This document shows, in pieces, positions 8,371-18,243 of a stretch of 64,000 bases of DNA. The notes under the pieces are model-generated. The model ran no database searches. It saw only the letters and a program-made list of their open reading frames with translations, and was not told the DNA's origin. Numbering within the stretch: position 1 is the stretch's first letter; each line of letters starts with the position of its first letter. Location of the stretch: the NCBI RefSeq assembly GCF_000626675.1, contig NZ_CP006842.1, forward strand, positions 2,976,001 to 3,040,000, read 5' to 3'. Source of the DNA: Corynebacterium glyciniphilum AJ 3170. Its GTDB lineage: Bacteria; Actinomycetota; Actinomycetes; Mycobacteriales; Mycobacteriaceae. The translations under genes and the position numbers were made by a program.

Positions 8371-9579
8371 CTACATCTCGGACAGTTCCTTCGCGGCGCG
8401 GGCGATCGCGAGCTCCTCGTTCGTCGGCACCACGAGGACCTTCACGGTGGAATCGTCGGAGGAGATCACCCGCGGCCCTTCGACGCCCTCGTCGTTGTTG
8501 TTGCGTGACTCGTCGATGCTGATACCGAAGTTCTCCAGCTCTGCCATGGTGTCGCGACGGATGCCCACATGGTTCTCGCCGACACCGGCAGTGAACACCA
8601 CCGCGTCGAGGCGGCCCAGCTGCAGCATGAACGCACCGACGTAGCGCCGCACGCGGTGAACGTAGATGTCATAGGCGTCCTGGGCATTCTGATCGCCCTC
8701 GTTGATCAGTTCCTGGAGGAGGCGGAAGTCGTTCGCACCCGCCAGCCCCTTGAGGCCGGAGCGCTTGTTGAACAGGGTGTCGATCTCGTCGATGGTCATC
8801 TTTCCCTCACGGTAGAGGTGGAAGATGATGCCGGCGTCAATGTCGCCGGTACGCGTGCCCATGACCAGCCCCTCCAGGGGGGTCAGTCCCATTGTCGTGT
8901 CGACGGGGCTGCCACCACGGATCGCTGCCATGGAGGCACCGTTGCCCAGGTGCAGGGTGATCTGGTTGATGTCATCGGCGTCCTTCCCCAGAATCCCCGG
9001 GACGAGGCCGGAGACGTACTGGTGGCTGGTGCCGTGGAAGCCGTAACGCCGGATGTGGTACTGGTCGGCGACCTCACGGTTGAGGCCGTAGCGGGACGCC
9101 GCCTCCGGGAGGCTGTGGAAGAAAGCCGTGTCGAACACAGCGACGTGCTTGACGTCGGGCAGCAGCGTCCGGGCGTTCTCGATACCGTCGATGTTGGCGG
9201 GGTTGTGCAGGGGCGCCAACGGGATCAGTGAACGGATGTCGTCGACGATCTCGTCGGTGATCACCACCGGTTCAGAGAACTTCGAGCCACCGTGGACGAC
9301 ACGGTGCCCGACCGCGGAGATGTCGAGGTCCTGGGGTCCGGCTCCGAGCAGCGACATCATGCCGAAAGCACGCTCCAGGCCGACGGAGTGGCTCAGGATC
9401 GAGCGACGGTCCTCGATGGTCTGGTCTTCGGTGACCAGCTTGATGTGCCCACGGTTCTCACCGATCTGTTCGACGAGGCCGGACAGGAACGGAGGATCCT
9501 GCGGGTCAGCGTTCAGGTCGAGGACCTGGAACTTGATGGACGAGGAGCCGGAGTTGAGGACGAGGACATAGTTGGTCAT
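8371..9579 (-). CDS. ackA: Acetate kinase
   Basis: A 402-residue acetate kinase that interconverts acetyl phosphate plus ADP and acetate plus ATP. The N-terminus [15 protein letters not shown] is the diagnostic ASKHA phosphate-binding motif. GHRVVHGG, the catalytic Asp in [25 protein letters not shown] and FTAGVGEN are all in place. The length is normal. It follows pta with a 17-bp gap and a purine-rich AAAGG before the ATG, so the two form an operon for acetate activation and overflow. The 3' end abuts the inverted-repeat element, not pknG. Confidence 0.98.
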   Translation of the reverse strand: MTNYVLVLNSGSSSIKFQVLDLNADPQDPPFLSGLVEQIGENRGHIKLVTEDQTIEDRRSILSHSVGLERAFGMMSLLGAGPQDLDISAVGHRVVHGGSKFSEPVVITDEIVDDIRSLIPLAPLHNPANIDGIENARTLLPDVKHVAVFDTAFFHSLPEAASRYGLNREVADQYHIRRYGFHGTSHQYVSGLVPGILGKDADDINQITLHLGNGASMAAIRGGSPVDTTMGLTPLEGLVMGTRTGDIDAGIIFHLYREGKMTIDEIDTLFNKRSGLKGLAGANDFRLLQELINEGDQNAQDAYDIYVHRVRRYVGAFMLQLGRLDAVVFTAGVGENHVGIRRDTMAELENFGISIDESRNNNDEGVEGPRVISSDDSTVKVLVVPTNEELAIARAAKELSEM

Positions 9580-9596
9580 GTGTGCTGGCCTTTCGG

Positions 9597-11012
9597 TTAG
9601 TTTCCGGCCTGGATGGCGGTGATGGCGACGGTGTTGACGATGTCGGGGACGGTCGCCCCGCGGGACAGGTCGTTGACCGGTTTGTTCAGACCCTGCAGGA
9701 TGGGCCCGACGGCGAGGGCGTCGGCGGTGCGCTGCACTGCCTTGTAGGTGATGTTGCCGGCGTTGAGGTCGGGGAAGACGAAGACGGTGGCCTTGCCGGC
9801 CACCTCAGAGCCCGGCATCTTCTTCTGACCGACAGAATCCACGACGGCCGCGTCGAACTGCAGCGGGCCGTCGATACCCAGGTCGGGGGCCTTTTCCCGG
9901 GCGATGGTGACGGCCTCTGCCACGGCTTCGACGCCCTCGCCCGCGCCGGAGCTGCCGGTCGAGTAGGACAGCATCGCGACCTTGGCGTCGATACCGAACT
10001 GACCAGCGGTCTTCGCCGAGACCACCGCGATCTCGGCGAGCTGTTCCGGAGTCGGGTCGGGGTTCACCGCACAGTCTCCGAATGCCCAGAGGACCCCGTC
10101 CATAACCATGAGGAAGATCGAGGAGACGATGGACGCCTCCGGCGAGGTCTTGATGATCTGGAAGCTGGGCTTGATGGTGTGCGCGGTGGTGTGGGCCGCG
10201 CCGGAGACCATGCCGTCGGCCATGCCGAGGTGGATCATCATCGTGGCGTAGTAGGAGATGTCCTTCATGGTCTCGCGCGCATCGTCGATGCTCACGCCCT
10301 TGGACTTACGCAGCGTGGCGAACTCCTCGGCGAACCGTTCCAGGTCGCCCCCGCTGGTCGGGTCGGTGAGGGTAGCGGAACTCAGGTCGTAGCCGAGTTC
10401 ATGTGCCCGGGCGGCGATGGCCTTCGGATCGCCGAGGATCGTCAGGTCGCACACGCGGCGGGCGAGCAGCTGGTGCGCTGCTTCAAGAATGCGGTCGTCA
10501 CCTCCCTCGGGCAGGACGATGTGCGCCTTGGCGGCCCTGGCCTGGATGATCAGATTGCGTTCGAAGGATTCCGGGCCGATGACGGGTGTGCCGGGTTCCG
10601 CGGAAGCGACGGAGTCCAGGGCGACGAACGGTACCGCCGTCCCCTCGGATTCCAGCGCGGAGGACGAGGCCTGGGGGCGGTCGAGCAGGGAGATGCCGCG
10701 CGGTTCGCGTCCCGAGCGCACCAGCTGGCCCGAGACCTGCTGGAGCTGAAGGTGGTCCTGCTCCCCTGCCGCGATGAGGAAGTGGGCGACTCCGGCAGCG
10801 GCCGCCAACCGGGAGTCGAACATGGGCTCACCGGTCGCGACGAGGACGTCCACGTCGCTGGACAGTGCGGTCTCGAGGGCGGCACCGAAGTCCGGCGCCG
10901 CGGGACGGAGAGTCTCGAAGATGTCGGTCACCTGGCCTGACAGGCTGGTGATCAGTTCGTCTCGGCGTCCTGCGGCGGTGGCTATCGGGCTGAGCACTGC
11001 TCGAACGGTCAC
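9597..11012 (-). CDS. pta: Phosphate acetyltransferase
   Basis: A 471-residue phosphotransacetylase that converts acetyl-CoA and phosphate to acetyl phosphate and CoA. It starts at a GTG with AAGGAG five bases upstream. A DRTGG-like N-terminal domain is absent; a short N-terminal region of about 150 residues precedes the PTA_PTB domain, which has [44 protein letters not shown] and [19 protein letters not shown]. This matches corynebacterial Pta. It is the first gene of pta-ackA. A possible GlxR-type site lies about 85 bp upstream of the start. Confidence 0.98.
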   Translation of the reverse strand: MTVRAVLSPIATAAGRRDELITSLSGQVTDIFETLRPAAPDFGAALETALSSDVDVLVATGEPMFDSRLAAAAGVAHFLIAAGEQDHLQLQQVSGQLVRSGREPRGISLLDRPQASSSALESEGTAVPFVALDSVASAEPGTPVIGPESFERNLIIQARAAKAHIVLPEGGDDRILEAAHQLLARRVCDLTILGDPKAIAARAHELGYDLSSATLTDPTSGGDLERFAEEFATLRKSKGVSIDDARETMKDISYYATMMIHLGMADGMVSGAAHTTAHTIKPSFQIIKTSPEASIVSSIFLMVMDGVLWAFGDCAVNPDPTPEQLAEIAVVSAKTAGQFGIDAKVAMLSYSTGSSGAGEGVEAVAEAVTIAREKAPDLGIDGPLQFDAAVVDSVGQKKMPGSEVAGKATVFVFPDLNAGNITYKAVQRTADALAVGPILQGLNKPVNDLSRGATVPDIVNTVAITAIQAGN

Positions 11013-11095
11013 GGGGTCTCCTTACATGGTTGACGGTCCCCGTCACGTCCGGTGCGTGGTGACGATCCCGGAGCGTGGGGATGTTCCTCCCCCAT

Positions 11096-11111
11096 TGTGC
11101 CGTGAATCACT
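11096..11111. promoter_or_regulatory. Possible GlxR (CRP-type) site upstream of pta
   Basis: TGTGC-CGTGAA-TCACT matches the GlxR/CRP consensus TGTGA-N6-TCACA at 8 of 10 positions. It lies 84 bp upstream of the pta GTG. GlxR is known to bind many carbon-metabolism promoters in corynebacteria, acetate genes included. One imperfect match is weak evidence. Confidence 0.35.
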
Positions 11112-11215
11112 GACACCGACCAACGCAGCACTGTCTCTATGGTCTCAATACCCCCATTGCTGTGTCTTATCCCACTCACGCGGGGGTGAAACCGGCGTTC
11201 TGTCCCGACCTCATC

Positions 11216-12166
11216 TCACCGGGGTGCATCTACGGCGATAACTACCGTGTCGGACGAGTCGGACGTGTCGTCCTGCGGGTCGTCGTCCCCCGCCCGGTGT
11301 GCCGCAGCCCGGCGCCCACGGAGACCACGGATCACGGCGACCAGACACACCGCCACGACCACCGAGGTCAGCAGGCCGCCGAACCATCCGAGTGAGACAC
11401 TCACCCGGGTGCCGTTGAGCCCCACCAGCACCGCTCCGACGATGCCGCCGAGGATATCCGGCTTGATGACCGTCACGATCCAGGCGGCGATCGGCGCGCC
11501 GATGAGTCCGCCGATGAGCAGGCCGAGGACCGGCTGCCAGGATTCGTGTACGCGGTCGAGCCCGATGATGAATCCGACGGAGGCTGCCACGGCCACGAGG
11601 AATTCGGCGGTGTTGACCGTGCCGATGATCTTGCGGGGTTCACTACGCCCCACACTCATCAGTGTCGAGGTGGTGACCGGACCCCACCCACCACCACCGG
11701 AGGCGTCGAGGAATCCTCCGCCGAGCCCCAGAGTGACCAGACCGAGGCGGGATCGGCGGGTGGCCGACGCCGGCGCACCGTCCGCCGCGGCCGTCTTCTT
11801 CCACGGCACGAGAATGCTGCGGATCAGGACGTATGCCCCCAGCAGGAGCAGCAGCGTCGAGACAACGGGTTCAGCAGATTCCGCGGACAGCCCCGCGAGC
11901 ACGGTTGCGCCGATGAACGCACCGACTGCACCGGGGATGCCGAGGAAGATGACGGTGGGCCAGTGGACGTTGTTGAGGCGCCAGTGGGCGATCCCGGAGA
12001 ACAGTGTCGTCCCCACTTCGGCGAAGTGCACCGCGGCGCTCGCCTGTGCGGGAGCGGTCCCCGAGAGAATCAGCATCGTCGTGGCGGTCACGCCGAATGC
12101 CATACCGAGGGCCCCGTCGACCAGCTGAGCCATCAGGCCGGCGACGGCGAACAAGAGCAGCTTCAT
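11216..12166 (-). CDS. cysZ: CysZ-type sulfate permease, TauE/SafE family
   Basis: A 316-residue membrane protein with about eight hydrophobic helices. It begins MKLLLFAVAGLMAQLVDGALGMAFG, and the two internal repeats typical of TauE/SafE anion transporters are visible (the G-A-x-G-x-A motifs near residue 20 and the GGGFLDASGGGGWGPV motif near 150). As the last gene of the cysHDNYZ run, it is the likely sulfate importer, as proposed for corynebacterial CysZ. The start overlaps the cysY stop by 4 bp (ATGA). The C-terminus ends in a charged tail of about 40 residues. Confidence 0.88.
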   Translation of the reverse strand: MKLLLFAVAGLMAQLVDGALGMAFGVTATTMLILSGTAPAQASAAVHFAEVGTTLFSGIAHWRLNNVHWPTVIFLGIPGAVGAFIGATVLAGLSAESAEPVVSTLLLLLGAYVLIRSILVPWKKTAAADGAPASATRRSRLGLVTLGLGGGFLDASGGGGWGPVTTSTLMSVGRSEPRKIIGTVNTAEFLVAVAASVGFIIGLDRVHESWQPVLGLLIGGLIGAPIAAWIVTVIKPDILGGIVGAVLVGLNGTRVSVSLGWFGGLLTSVVVAVCLVAVIRGLRGRRAAAHRAGDDDPQDDTSDSSDTVVIAVDAPR

Positions 12167-12960
12167 CGGGTCGTCCCTTCGTCCGGCGTCGGGTGGTCAA
12201 TGAGTCGTGCAGCGATGAGTGGGGCGACGTCGGTCGCGAGAGGTTCCCCGACCGTCACGGAGCGAGCGGCTGAGGAGCTGCGGAGCGGCGCTACGGCCCG
12301 GACAGCCCGGACAGCCCGGACAGCTTTGTCCCACAGCGTGCCGGGGCAGATGAACAGCGGTTCCACCACGATTCGGTCGGCACCCTCCCGGGCAGCATCC
12401 TCGACGTGGGCCGCCAGCGCCTCCGCCCCGGTGCCGGGCCCCCCGGTGGCGACCAGTGACCGGGCGGTCACGCCGAGTCGACGTCCGACGGCGTCTGCCA
12501 GATCGGCGACGCGGTCGTTGGCCCCGGTGACACTGGATCCCACCGAGTAGAGGACGACGTGGTCGACCGCATCACTTTGTTCCCGTGCGACGATCCGGGA
12601 GACCAGCACATCCACGAGATCGTCGCCGGTACCGATCCCTTCTGCCTGCCGCAGTTTCACACCGGTCGATGCCGTCGCCTGGGCCAACGCCTCAGGAACA
12701 TCGGTGGTCATGTGGAATGCCGTGGTGAACAGCAGTGGCACGACGACAGCCTCGGAATACCCCTCCGCCGCCAGCAGCTCTGCGACCGTCGTCGGTGTCA
12801 ACGGGGAGAAGTCCAGGTAGGCTGCCCTGCTGTCGCGTCCGGTCAGTTCAGCGACGGCACGGGCGATGTCCACCACCGTCCGGTCCGCCTCCGGATGCCG
12901 GGAGCCGTGTGCCAGGCACACGACGGGGGGCATCAGGCCGGAACGGACGGTGGTGGGCAT
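12163..12960 (-). CDS. cysY: CysY, sirohydrochlorin ferrochelatase-like (CbiX family)
   Basis: A 265-residue CbiX/SirB-type chelatase expected to insert iron into sirohydrochlorin to make siroheme for CysI. Two half-domains are recognisable. The first has VVCLAHGSRHPEA with the metal-binding His and later PLLFTTAFHMTTDVP with a second His. The second has the matching VEPLFICPG. The start at 12960 could instead be the internal ATG nine codons on. A 9-bp unit CCCGGACAG is tandemly repeated three times near 12299-12325 and encodes an Ala-Val-Arg triplet repeat. It lies 14 bp after cysN and overlaps cysZ. Confidence 0.88.
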   Translation of the reverse strand: MPTTVRSGLMPPVVCLAHGSRHPEADRTVVDIARAVAELTGRDSRAAYLDFSPLTPTTVAELLAAEGYSEAVVVPLLFTTAFHMTTDVPEALAQATASTGVKLRQAEGIGTGDDLVDVLVSRIVAREQSDAVDHVVLYSVGSSVTGANDRVADLADAVGRRLGVTARSLVATGGPGTGAEALAAHVEDAAREGADRIVVEPLFICPGTLWDKAVRAVRAVRAVAPLRSSSAARSVTVGEPLATDVAPLIAARLIDHPTPDEGTTR

Positions 12961-12974
12961 CAGTGATCCGTCAC

Positions 12975-14312
12975 TCAGGCCCGGGTGCTCTCGGTGACCA
13001 GTCCGGCGGTGAGCGTGTCACCGGTACCGGGGTTGATCAGCAGGAAGGATCCGACGCGTCCGCCACGGCGGTAGGCCTCGAACGGGAGCGGTTCGGCGAC
13101 GGTCACGCGCACCTCGGCGATGTCGTTGAGTGCGAGTTCGGTACCCAGGTCGCCGTCCTCGCCTGTCTCGTTCTCATCGAGGATGTGGACGCGGCTGACG
13201 ATCTCGTCGACCCGCGCACGCACGGTGGCGGAACCGTAGCGCAGCAGCACGTTACCCCGCACCTTCACCGGGGTCTCGGCAAGCTGGAAGACCAACGCGC
13301 TGACCGAGGTGGACGGGGCGGGAGCCGGGTCGCCCTCCACCTCGGAGGCGATGAGGTCGCCACGGGAGATGTCGATGTCGTCGGCCAGTCGCAGCGTGAC
13401 GGACTCGCCGCGCTCGGCACGGTCCTGCTCACCGGCCGGACCGTCGATGCCGACGACCGTGGTCGTCCGACCGTCCCGGCCGCCGACGGTGACCTCGTCA
13501 CCGACGGCGATCGCGCCGGACGTCAAGCGTCCCGCGTAGCCACGGTAGTCGGTGGCGTGGTCGCGGATGACGACCTGCACCGGGAAACGCAGTCCGCGGA
13601 CCTTGCCGGCGTTCACGCGTGCCGGGCGGGCGTTCTCCAGAATGTCGAGGACGGTGGGGCCGCCGTACCAGGGCGTGTTCTCCGACGGGGAGACGACGTT
13701 GTCACCCAGCAGTGCGGAGGTCGGCACCACATCGATCTTGGGAAGCTTCAGGTCCTCTGCGAGTTCACGGACCTCGGAGGTGATGGAACGGAAAACCCCC
13801 TCATCGAAGTCGACAGCGTCGATCTTGTTCACGGCGACGACGACGTGCGACGTCTTCATCATCGCGGCGACGGTGAGGTGCCGACGGGTCTGCTCGATGA
13901 CGCCGTTACGGGCATCGATGAGCACGATGACCAGGTCAGAGGTCGACAGGCCGGTGACGGTGTTCCGGGTGTACTGCACATGGCCCGGGCAGTCGGCGAG
14001 AATGAAGGAACGCTTGTCCGTGGCGAAGTAACGGTAAGCCACGTCAATGGTGATGCCCTGTTCACGTTCCGCACGCAGCCCGTCGACCAGCAGGGAAAGG
14101 TCCGGGTTCTCCAGACCCTTGGCAGTCGAGACCCGCTCCACCGCCTCATACTGGTCAGCGAGAATGGACTTGGTGTCGTACAGCAGGCGTCCGACGAAGG
14201 TGGACTTGCCGTCGTCGACGGAGCCGGCGGTGCACAGTCGCAGCGTCGGCAGAGTGGCCGACGCGTCTGTGTCGTTCACGGGAGCCTCCAGTGTGGCGGT
14301 CGGAGCGGTCAT
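12975..14312 (-). CDS. cysN: Sulfate adenylyltransferase subunit 1 (GTPase)
   Basis: A 445-residue translation-factor-type GTPase that drives APS formation by CysD. G1 is GSVDDGKST, G3 is DCPGH, G4 is NKID and the SALLGDN region carries G5. Domain 2 and 3 beta-barrels follow. No APS-kinase domain is fused at the C-terminus, consistent with a pathway that reduces APS directly with no PAPS step. The start overlaps the cysD stop by one base (TGATG). Confidence 0.97.
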   Translation of the reverse strand: MTAPTATLEAPVNDTDASATLPTLRLCTAGSVDDGKSTFVGRLLYDTKSILADQYEAVERVSTAKGLENPDLSLLVDGLRAEREQGITIDVAYRYFATDKRSFILADCPGHVQYTRNTVTGLSTSDLVIVLIDARNGVIEQTRRHLTVAAMMKTSHVVVAVNKIDAVDFDEGVFRSITSEVRELAEDLKLPKIDVVPTSALLGDNVVSPSENTPWYGGPTVLDILENARPARVNAGKVRGLRFPVQVVIRDHATDYRGYAGRLTSGAIAVGDEVTVGGRDGRTTTVVGIDGPAGEQDRAERGESVTLRLADDIDISRGDLIASEVEGDPAPAPSTSVSALVFQLAETPVKVRGNVLLRYGSATVRARVDEIVSRVHILDENETGEDGDLGTELALNDIAEVRVTVAEPLPFEAYRRGGRVGSFLLINPGTGDTLTAGLVTESTRA

Positions 14313-15253
14313 CAGAAGTAGCCTTCCTTCTTGCGGTCCTCCATGGAGGACTCGGAGAGTTTGTCGTCAGCACGGGTGGCGCCACGTTCGGTCGTGGTGG
14401 ACAGGCGGATCTCATCGATGACCTCGTCGATGGTGGCTGCGTCCGAGAGAACTGCACCGGTGCAGGACATGTCGCCGACGGTGCGGTAGCGCACCGTCTT
14501 CGTCTCGACGGTCTCGCCCTCGGCCGGCCCACCCCACTCACCGGCGGTCAGCCACATGCCGCCGCGGTTGAAGACCTCGCGGTCGTGGGAGTAGTAGATG
14601 CCGGGAATCTCCACGTCGCGTGCCCGCAGGTAGTCCCAGATGTCGGCCTCGGTCCAGTTCGAGATCGGGAAGACACGGATGTTCTCACCGGCCTGGTGAC
14701 GGCCGTTGTAGAGACCCCAGAGTTCCGGGCGCTGCCGACGAGGGTTCCAGCCTCCGAAGGAGTCGCGCACGGAGAAGACACGCTCCTTGGCGCGGGCCTT
14801 CTCCTCGTCGCGGCGGGCACCACCGAGGACGGCGTCGTACCCGCGGTCCTGGATCGTCTCGACGAGCGGGACGGTCTGCAGCGGGTTGCGGGTGCCGTCG
14901 GGGCGCTCCTGGATGGCACCGGAGTCGATCCAGTCCTGCACGTGGGCGACATGCAGGCTGATGCGCGGATCCTCGGCGACACGGTCGCGGAACTCGATGA
15001 CCTCGGGGAAGTTGTGGCCGGTGTCGACATGGACCAGCTCAAAGGGCACCGCCGCCGGGGCGAAGGCTCGCTTGGCCAGTTCCAGGACGACGACCGAGTC
15101 CTTGCCGCCGGAGAACAGCAGCGCGGGACGTTCGAACTGGCCGGCGACCTCACGGAGGATCTCGATGGCCTCGGCTTCGAGACTGGCCAGGTGGGGGCTG
15201 AGGTCGGCACTGGGGTCGGCGCTGGGTGTGGGGCGTTCTGTCGCAGTAGTCAC
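14312..15253 (-). CDS. cysD: Sulfate adenylyltransferase subunit 2
   Basis: A 313-residue PP-loop ATP sulfurylase subunit that forms APS from sulfate and ATP together with CysN. The PP-loop is LLFSGGKDSVVVL, followed by HVDTGHNFPEV and GGARRDEEKARAKERVFS. It ends with the conserved basic KKEGYF tail. The GTG at 15253 overlaps the cysH stop in GTGA, which favours it. An in-frame ATG at 15268 gives five more residues and also lacks a good ribosome site. The frame is open far upstream inside cysH, so length alone does not fix the start. Confidence 0.95.
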   Translation of the reverse strand: MTTATERPTPSADPSADLSPHLASLEAEAIEILREVAGQFERPALLFSGGKDSVVVLELAKRAFAPAAVPFELVHVDTGHNFPEVIEFRDRVAEDPRISLHVAHVQDWIDSGAIQERPDGTRNPLQTVPLVETIQDRGYDAVLGGARRDEEKARAKERVFSVRDSFGGWNPRRQRPELWGLYNGRHQAGENIRVFPISNWTEADIWDYLRARDVEIPGIYYSHDREVFNRGGMWLTAGEWGGPAEGETVETKTVRYRTVGDMSCTGAVLSDAATIDEVIDEIRLSTTTERGATRADDKLSESSMEDRKKEGYF

Positions 15254-16095
15254 AGGTGGAGTCCGCATTCTGTCTTGGAGGAGTTGGCCCAACGGCCGGA
15301 ACGGGGGTCTTCGCCGGGTGCGACCGGCATCGTGCAGGTGGCGCAGCCGATGGAGGGGTAGCCCTGCGTGGTCAGCGGGTGAATGATCAGGTCGTGAGAC
15401 TCGATGTAGTCCTCGACGTCCTGGTCGGTCCATGCGGCGATGGGGTTGATCTTCAGTCGTCCGGTGCGGTCGACGTCGAGGATCGGGGTGTCCTTGCGCA
15501 ACGCGCTGTCCACCCGCTTCACACCGGAGATCCATGCCTCGTAGGGGTTGAGCATCCGGGCGAGGGGCTCGACCTTGCGCATCCGGCAGCAGGCTGTGGG
15601 GCTGCGCTTGTACAGGTCCCGGCCGTAGACCTCGTCCTGCTTCTTCACGGAATAGACCGGTTCGACGGTGCGCAGCGGCAGCGAGTACCGCGCGTCGACG
15701 TCGCGCGCCACGTCGAGGGTCTCGTCAAAGTGGTAGCCGGTGTCGAGGAAGACCATCTCGGCGTCGTGGACACGACCTTCGGTCAGCTCCGCCAGGACGG
15801 TGTCCTGCATGGACATCGTCACCGCGACCGTGCCGGTGACGTGCTGGTTGACCCAGTCGAGAATCTCTTCGGCGCTGGCGCCGTCAAGCTTCTCGTTCCA
15901 TTCGTCGACGAGCGCCTGGTGTGCGGCAGTCTGCTCGTCGCTGAGGTGCGTTGTCGTCGTCGGGGCGTCGGACGGGCTGACCTCCGGGTCCCGGAGATCC
16001 CGGTGGCCCTCTGCGTCCTGCCCGTCCTTGGTGCCGGACACTCCGATCAGGCCGGTGAGCGTCGCGAATCCGACGTCTGGTCCTGTGTTCGTCAT
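15250..16095 (-). CDS. cysH: APS reductase, iron-sulfur type
   Basis: A 281-residue PAPS/APS reductase family protein that reduces adenylylsulfate to sulfite. The paired Cys169-Cys170 (TACCRMRK) and Cys251-x-x-Cys254 (GCATCT) bind a [4Fe-4S] cluster, which marks the APS-using branch. Cys277 in the C-terminal KTECGLHL is the nucleophile. LDTGYHFDETL is the PP-loop-region motif. The first 50 residues are a poorly conserved extension. It heads the cysHDNYZ run; a promoter with McbR-type operators lies upstream. Confidence 0.96.
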   Translation of the reverse strand: MTNTGPDVGFATLTGLIGVSGTKDGQDAEGHRDLRDPEVSPSDAPTTTTHLSDEQTAAHQALVDEWNEKLDGASAEEILDWVNQHVTGTVAVTMSMQDTVLAELTEGRVHDAEMVFLDTGYHFDETLDVARDVDARYSLPLRTVEPVYSVKKQDEVYGRDLYKRSPTACCRMRKVEPLARMLNPYEAWISGVKRVDSALRKDTPILDVDRTGRLKINPIAAWTDQDVEDYIESHDLIIHPLTTQGYPSIGCATCTMPVAPGEDPRSGRWANSSKTECGLHL

Positions 16096-16162
16096 TCCTG
16101 CTCTTCTTCAGTCGGGGATTACGGTGTCAGGCTGTCGTCGTCACGTTCCGACCGGCGCCCAA

Positions 16163-16178
16163 CAGACCGGTCGGTCTG
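16163..16178. promoter_or_regulatory. McbR-type operator downstream of the cysH -10 box
   Basis: CAGACCGGTCGGTCTG is a perfect 16-bp palindrome that fits YAGAC-N6-GTCTR, the binding motif of the corynebacterial methionine/cysteine repressor McbR. It lies about 15 bp downstream of the proposed cysH -10 box, so a bound repressor would block initiation or elongation. Confidence 0.75.
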
Positions 16179-16192
16179 CGGTATGAGTCACC

Positions 16193-16221
16193 AGACTAGA
16201 GCAGAGACCTCCCCTGAGCAA
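16193..16221 (-). promoter_or_regulatory. Predicted cysH promoter
   Basis: On the minus strand TTGCTC (16221-16216) and TAGTCT (16198-16193) are separated by 17 bp. The -10 box is identical to that proposed for cysI. Initiation would fall just before the operator at 16163-16178. Confidence 0.5.
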
Positions 16222-16284
16222 CCAGAATTTCGTGTATGGACACAAAGAAGAATTGTCTACACTGGTAAAGACGCACTTATTGCC

Positions 16285-16300
16285 TAGACCGAGAGGTCTG
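16285..16300. promoter_or_regulatory. Second McbR-type operator upstream of cysH
   Basis: TAGACCGAGAGGTCTG fits YAGAC-N6-GTCTR with both half sites intact. It lies about 65 bp upstream of the cysH -35 box and 100 bp from the operator at 16163, a spacing that could allow cooperative binding or looping. Confidence 0.7.
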
Positions 16301-16398
16301 TAAAGGCCACTGAGACACCCGTGGAACCGTACGTTGCCGGGTTCCATTCGCCGTGAAATCCCCCGCGCGTGCACGCACCAGCCCTTCCCCCTCCCCTG

Positions 16399-18243
16399 TT
16401 ACCGCCCCTGCGACCAGACCTCCCACAGCTGCGCGTAGCGCCCCCCTGCCTCGACGAGTTCCTCGTGGGTCCCCTGCTCCACGATCCTGCCGTCCTCCAT
16501 GACCAGCACCTCATCCGCCAGACGCGCCTGGTCCAGACGATGCGCCACCGTCAGTGCCGTCCTCCCCTCGGTGAGTCGACGGGCCGCAGCCTCCAACGCC
16601 TGCGCACCGGCCGAACCCGCCTCCGCGGTCGCCTCATCGAGGACGACGACCCGCGGATCACGGAGAAGGACCCGGGCCAACGCGATCTGCTGCGCCACCA
16701 CGGGATCCGGCACCAGGCCACGGGCACCGACAACCGTGTCCAGCCCGTCTGGCAGCTGACGGAACCAGTCGACGGCACCGACGGCGGCGAGTGCGTCGAC
16801 AAGCTGCTCGTCATCGGTCACCTCAGAGGCGTCCCCGTCCACCGCCAGACCCAAGTCGTCCCGCAGCGTCCCGGAGAACGTGTGCACCTCCTGCGACACC
16901 AGCGCCAGCCGGGCCGCACGTTCGTCGTCGGACAGGGCCGTCACCGGAACCCCGTCCACCGTCACCGTGCCGGCGGTGGGCTCCCGGAGCCCGGCGAGCA
17001 GCGTCGCCACCGTGGTCTTGCCCGCACCGGATGACCCGACGAGAGCGACGGTCCGACCCGGCTCGATGGTGAACGTGACGTCCTCCACGGCCCAGGAGTC
17101 GTCCCGGTAGCGGAAGTCCACACCGTGCAGGCGCACCTCACCCCGCGCCTCGGGCGCCCCGGCGTCCGGCACCGGACGGGGCGGATCCACCGTGACACCC
17201 ACGATGCGGGCCAGGGAGGCGTAACCGGACTGCGCGACGTCGAGCACCCGCATGATCTGCTGCAACGGCCCACGGACCCGGATGAGCATCAGCGTTGCCG
17301 CGGTCACCGCGCCGACACGCAGGACACCGTTGTCGACGAGGATGAATCCGAGGACGATCGCCGTCGCCAGCATCACCAGCTCTGCGATGAGCATCTTGTT
17401 CATCAACACGACCATGACCCGGTTGGCGTTGACCGCATTGGTCATGACCTGGCGGGAGGAGTCCGCGATGCGTTCATGCATCTCATCCTCCATACGGAAG
17501 GCACGTACCGTGGCCCGGCCGTGGATGGCCTCAAGGACGCGCCGCGCCCGCAGCCCCATCGACGCCCGCTCCGCGGCGTACAGTGCCGGTGCACGACGCA
17601 GGTAGGACCGGGCCGCCAACCAGTACACCGGCGACACCACCAGGATGATCAGCAGGAAGCGCCAGTCCACCGTCACCAGGCTGACGGCCGTGGCACCGAT
17701 GACGAACACCGCGCCCGACAGGATCGGCAACGCCTCCATGATCGCCGCCGACACCTGGGCGACGTCATCGGTCGACCGACTGACGACATCGCCGGTGCCG
17801 GCGTCCTCGACCGTGTGCATGGGCAGTCCCAGCGCAGTACCGACCATCTCCTCACGCAGGTTCGCGATGAGGCGCTCCGACAGCCGGGCGAGAATGAAGT
17901 AACCGGCACCGTTGAATACTCCGGCGCTGACCGCGACGACGACCATCAGTCCGGCGGTGCGCCACAGATCCGCCTCCGCCTGCACCAGCTCCCCCGACGC
18001 CGACCCCGCTGCCGAGGACACGATGTCGACAATGCGCCCCAGCAGGCGTGGGACGGTCACGGTGCAGGTGGATCCGACCGCCAGCAGCAGGAACGCGACG
18101 AGCGCCTGCCGACGGGCCCGCGGAACCTTCCTCGCCTGGGCGAGAACCTCCCGCCGCGCCTGAGCCCAGGTGGCGAGAGGGAACGTCCGGACAGGGTCGT
18201 CCCCGCCGTCGGTCTTCGGGCTGGTCAGGGATGCCGCCCTCAT
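16399..18243 (-). CDS. ABC exporter half-transporter, subunit with intact Walker motifs but no LSGGQ
   Basis: A 614-residue half-exporter with an N-terminal six-helix transmembrane domain and a C-terminal nucleotide-binding domain. Walker A (VGSSGAGKTT), Walker B with the catalytic Glu (VVVLDEATA) and the switch His (VAHRL) are present. The ABC signature is not: where LSGGQRQR should stand the sequence is VPDPVVAQQ. The partner encoded immediately upstream has the opposite defect. The ATG at 18243 overlaps the partner stop (ATGA); the frame is open 16 codons further. The pair sits inside the cys cluster, between cysX and cysH. The substrate is unknown. Confidence 0.92.
   Translation of the reverse strand: MRAASLTSPKTDGGDDPVRTFPLATWAQARREVLAQARKVPRARRQALVAFLLLAVGSTCTVTVPRLLGRIVDIVSSAAGSASGELVQAEADLWRTAGLMVVVAVSAGVFNGAGYFILARLSERLIANLREEMVGTALGLPMHTVEDAGTGDVVSRSTDDVAQVSAAIMEALPILSGAVFVIGATAVSLVTVDWRFLLIILVVSPVYWLAARSYLRRAPALYAAERASMGLRARRVLEAIHGRATVRAFRMEDEMHERIADSSRQVMTNAVNANRVMVVLMNKMLIAELVMLATAIVLGFILVDNGVLRVGAVTAATLMLIRVRGPLQQIMRVLDVAQSGYASLARIVGVTVDPPRPVPDAGAPEARGEVRLHGVDFRYRDDSWAVEDVTFTIEPGRTVALVGSSGAGKTTVATLLAGLREPTAGTVTVDGVPVTALSDDERAARLALVSQEVHTFSGTLRDDLGLAVDGDASEVTDDEQLVDALAAVGAVDWFRQLPDGLDTVVGARGLVPDPVVAQQIALARVLLRDPRVVVLDEATAEAGSAGAQALEAAARRLTEGRTALTVAHRLDQARLADEVLVMEDGRIVEQGTHEELVEAGGRYAQLWEVWSQGR

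Larger units (their letters stand above)
16096..16398. other. Intergenic region upstream of cysH (303 bp)
   Basis: This stretch separates the 3' end of the ABC exporter from cysH and is more AT-rich than its surroundings. It carries two McbR-type operators and a sigma-A-like promoter facing cysH, listed separately. No open frame with coding character was found in it. Its presence means cysHDNYZ can be transcribed independently of cysI. Confidence 0.8.

Noticed and set aside
9582..10940. Long plus-strand frames antisense to pta and others such as 20282-23014, 33362-35236 and the minus-strand frame 45128-47296
   Set aside because: They mirror real genes in GC-rich DNA, have Arg/Gly/His-rich sequences and no family character.
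12295..12325. Triple CCCGGACAG repeat as a regulatory element
   Set aside because: It is in frame within cysY and simply encodes Ala-Val-Arg three times; slippage in coding DNA explains it.
17218..17230. AGGCGTAACCGG as a third copy of the CCGATTACGCCT element
   Set aside because: It has one mismatch, no inverted partner nearby, and lies within the coding region of an ABC exporter; chance is enough.
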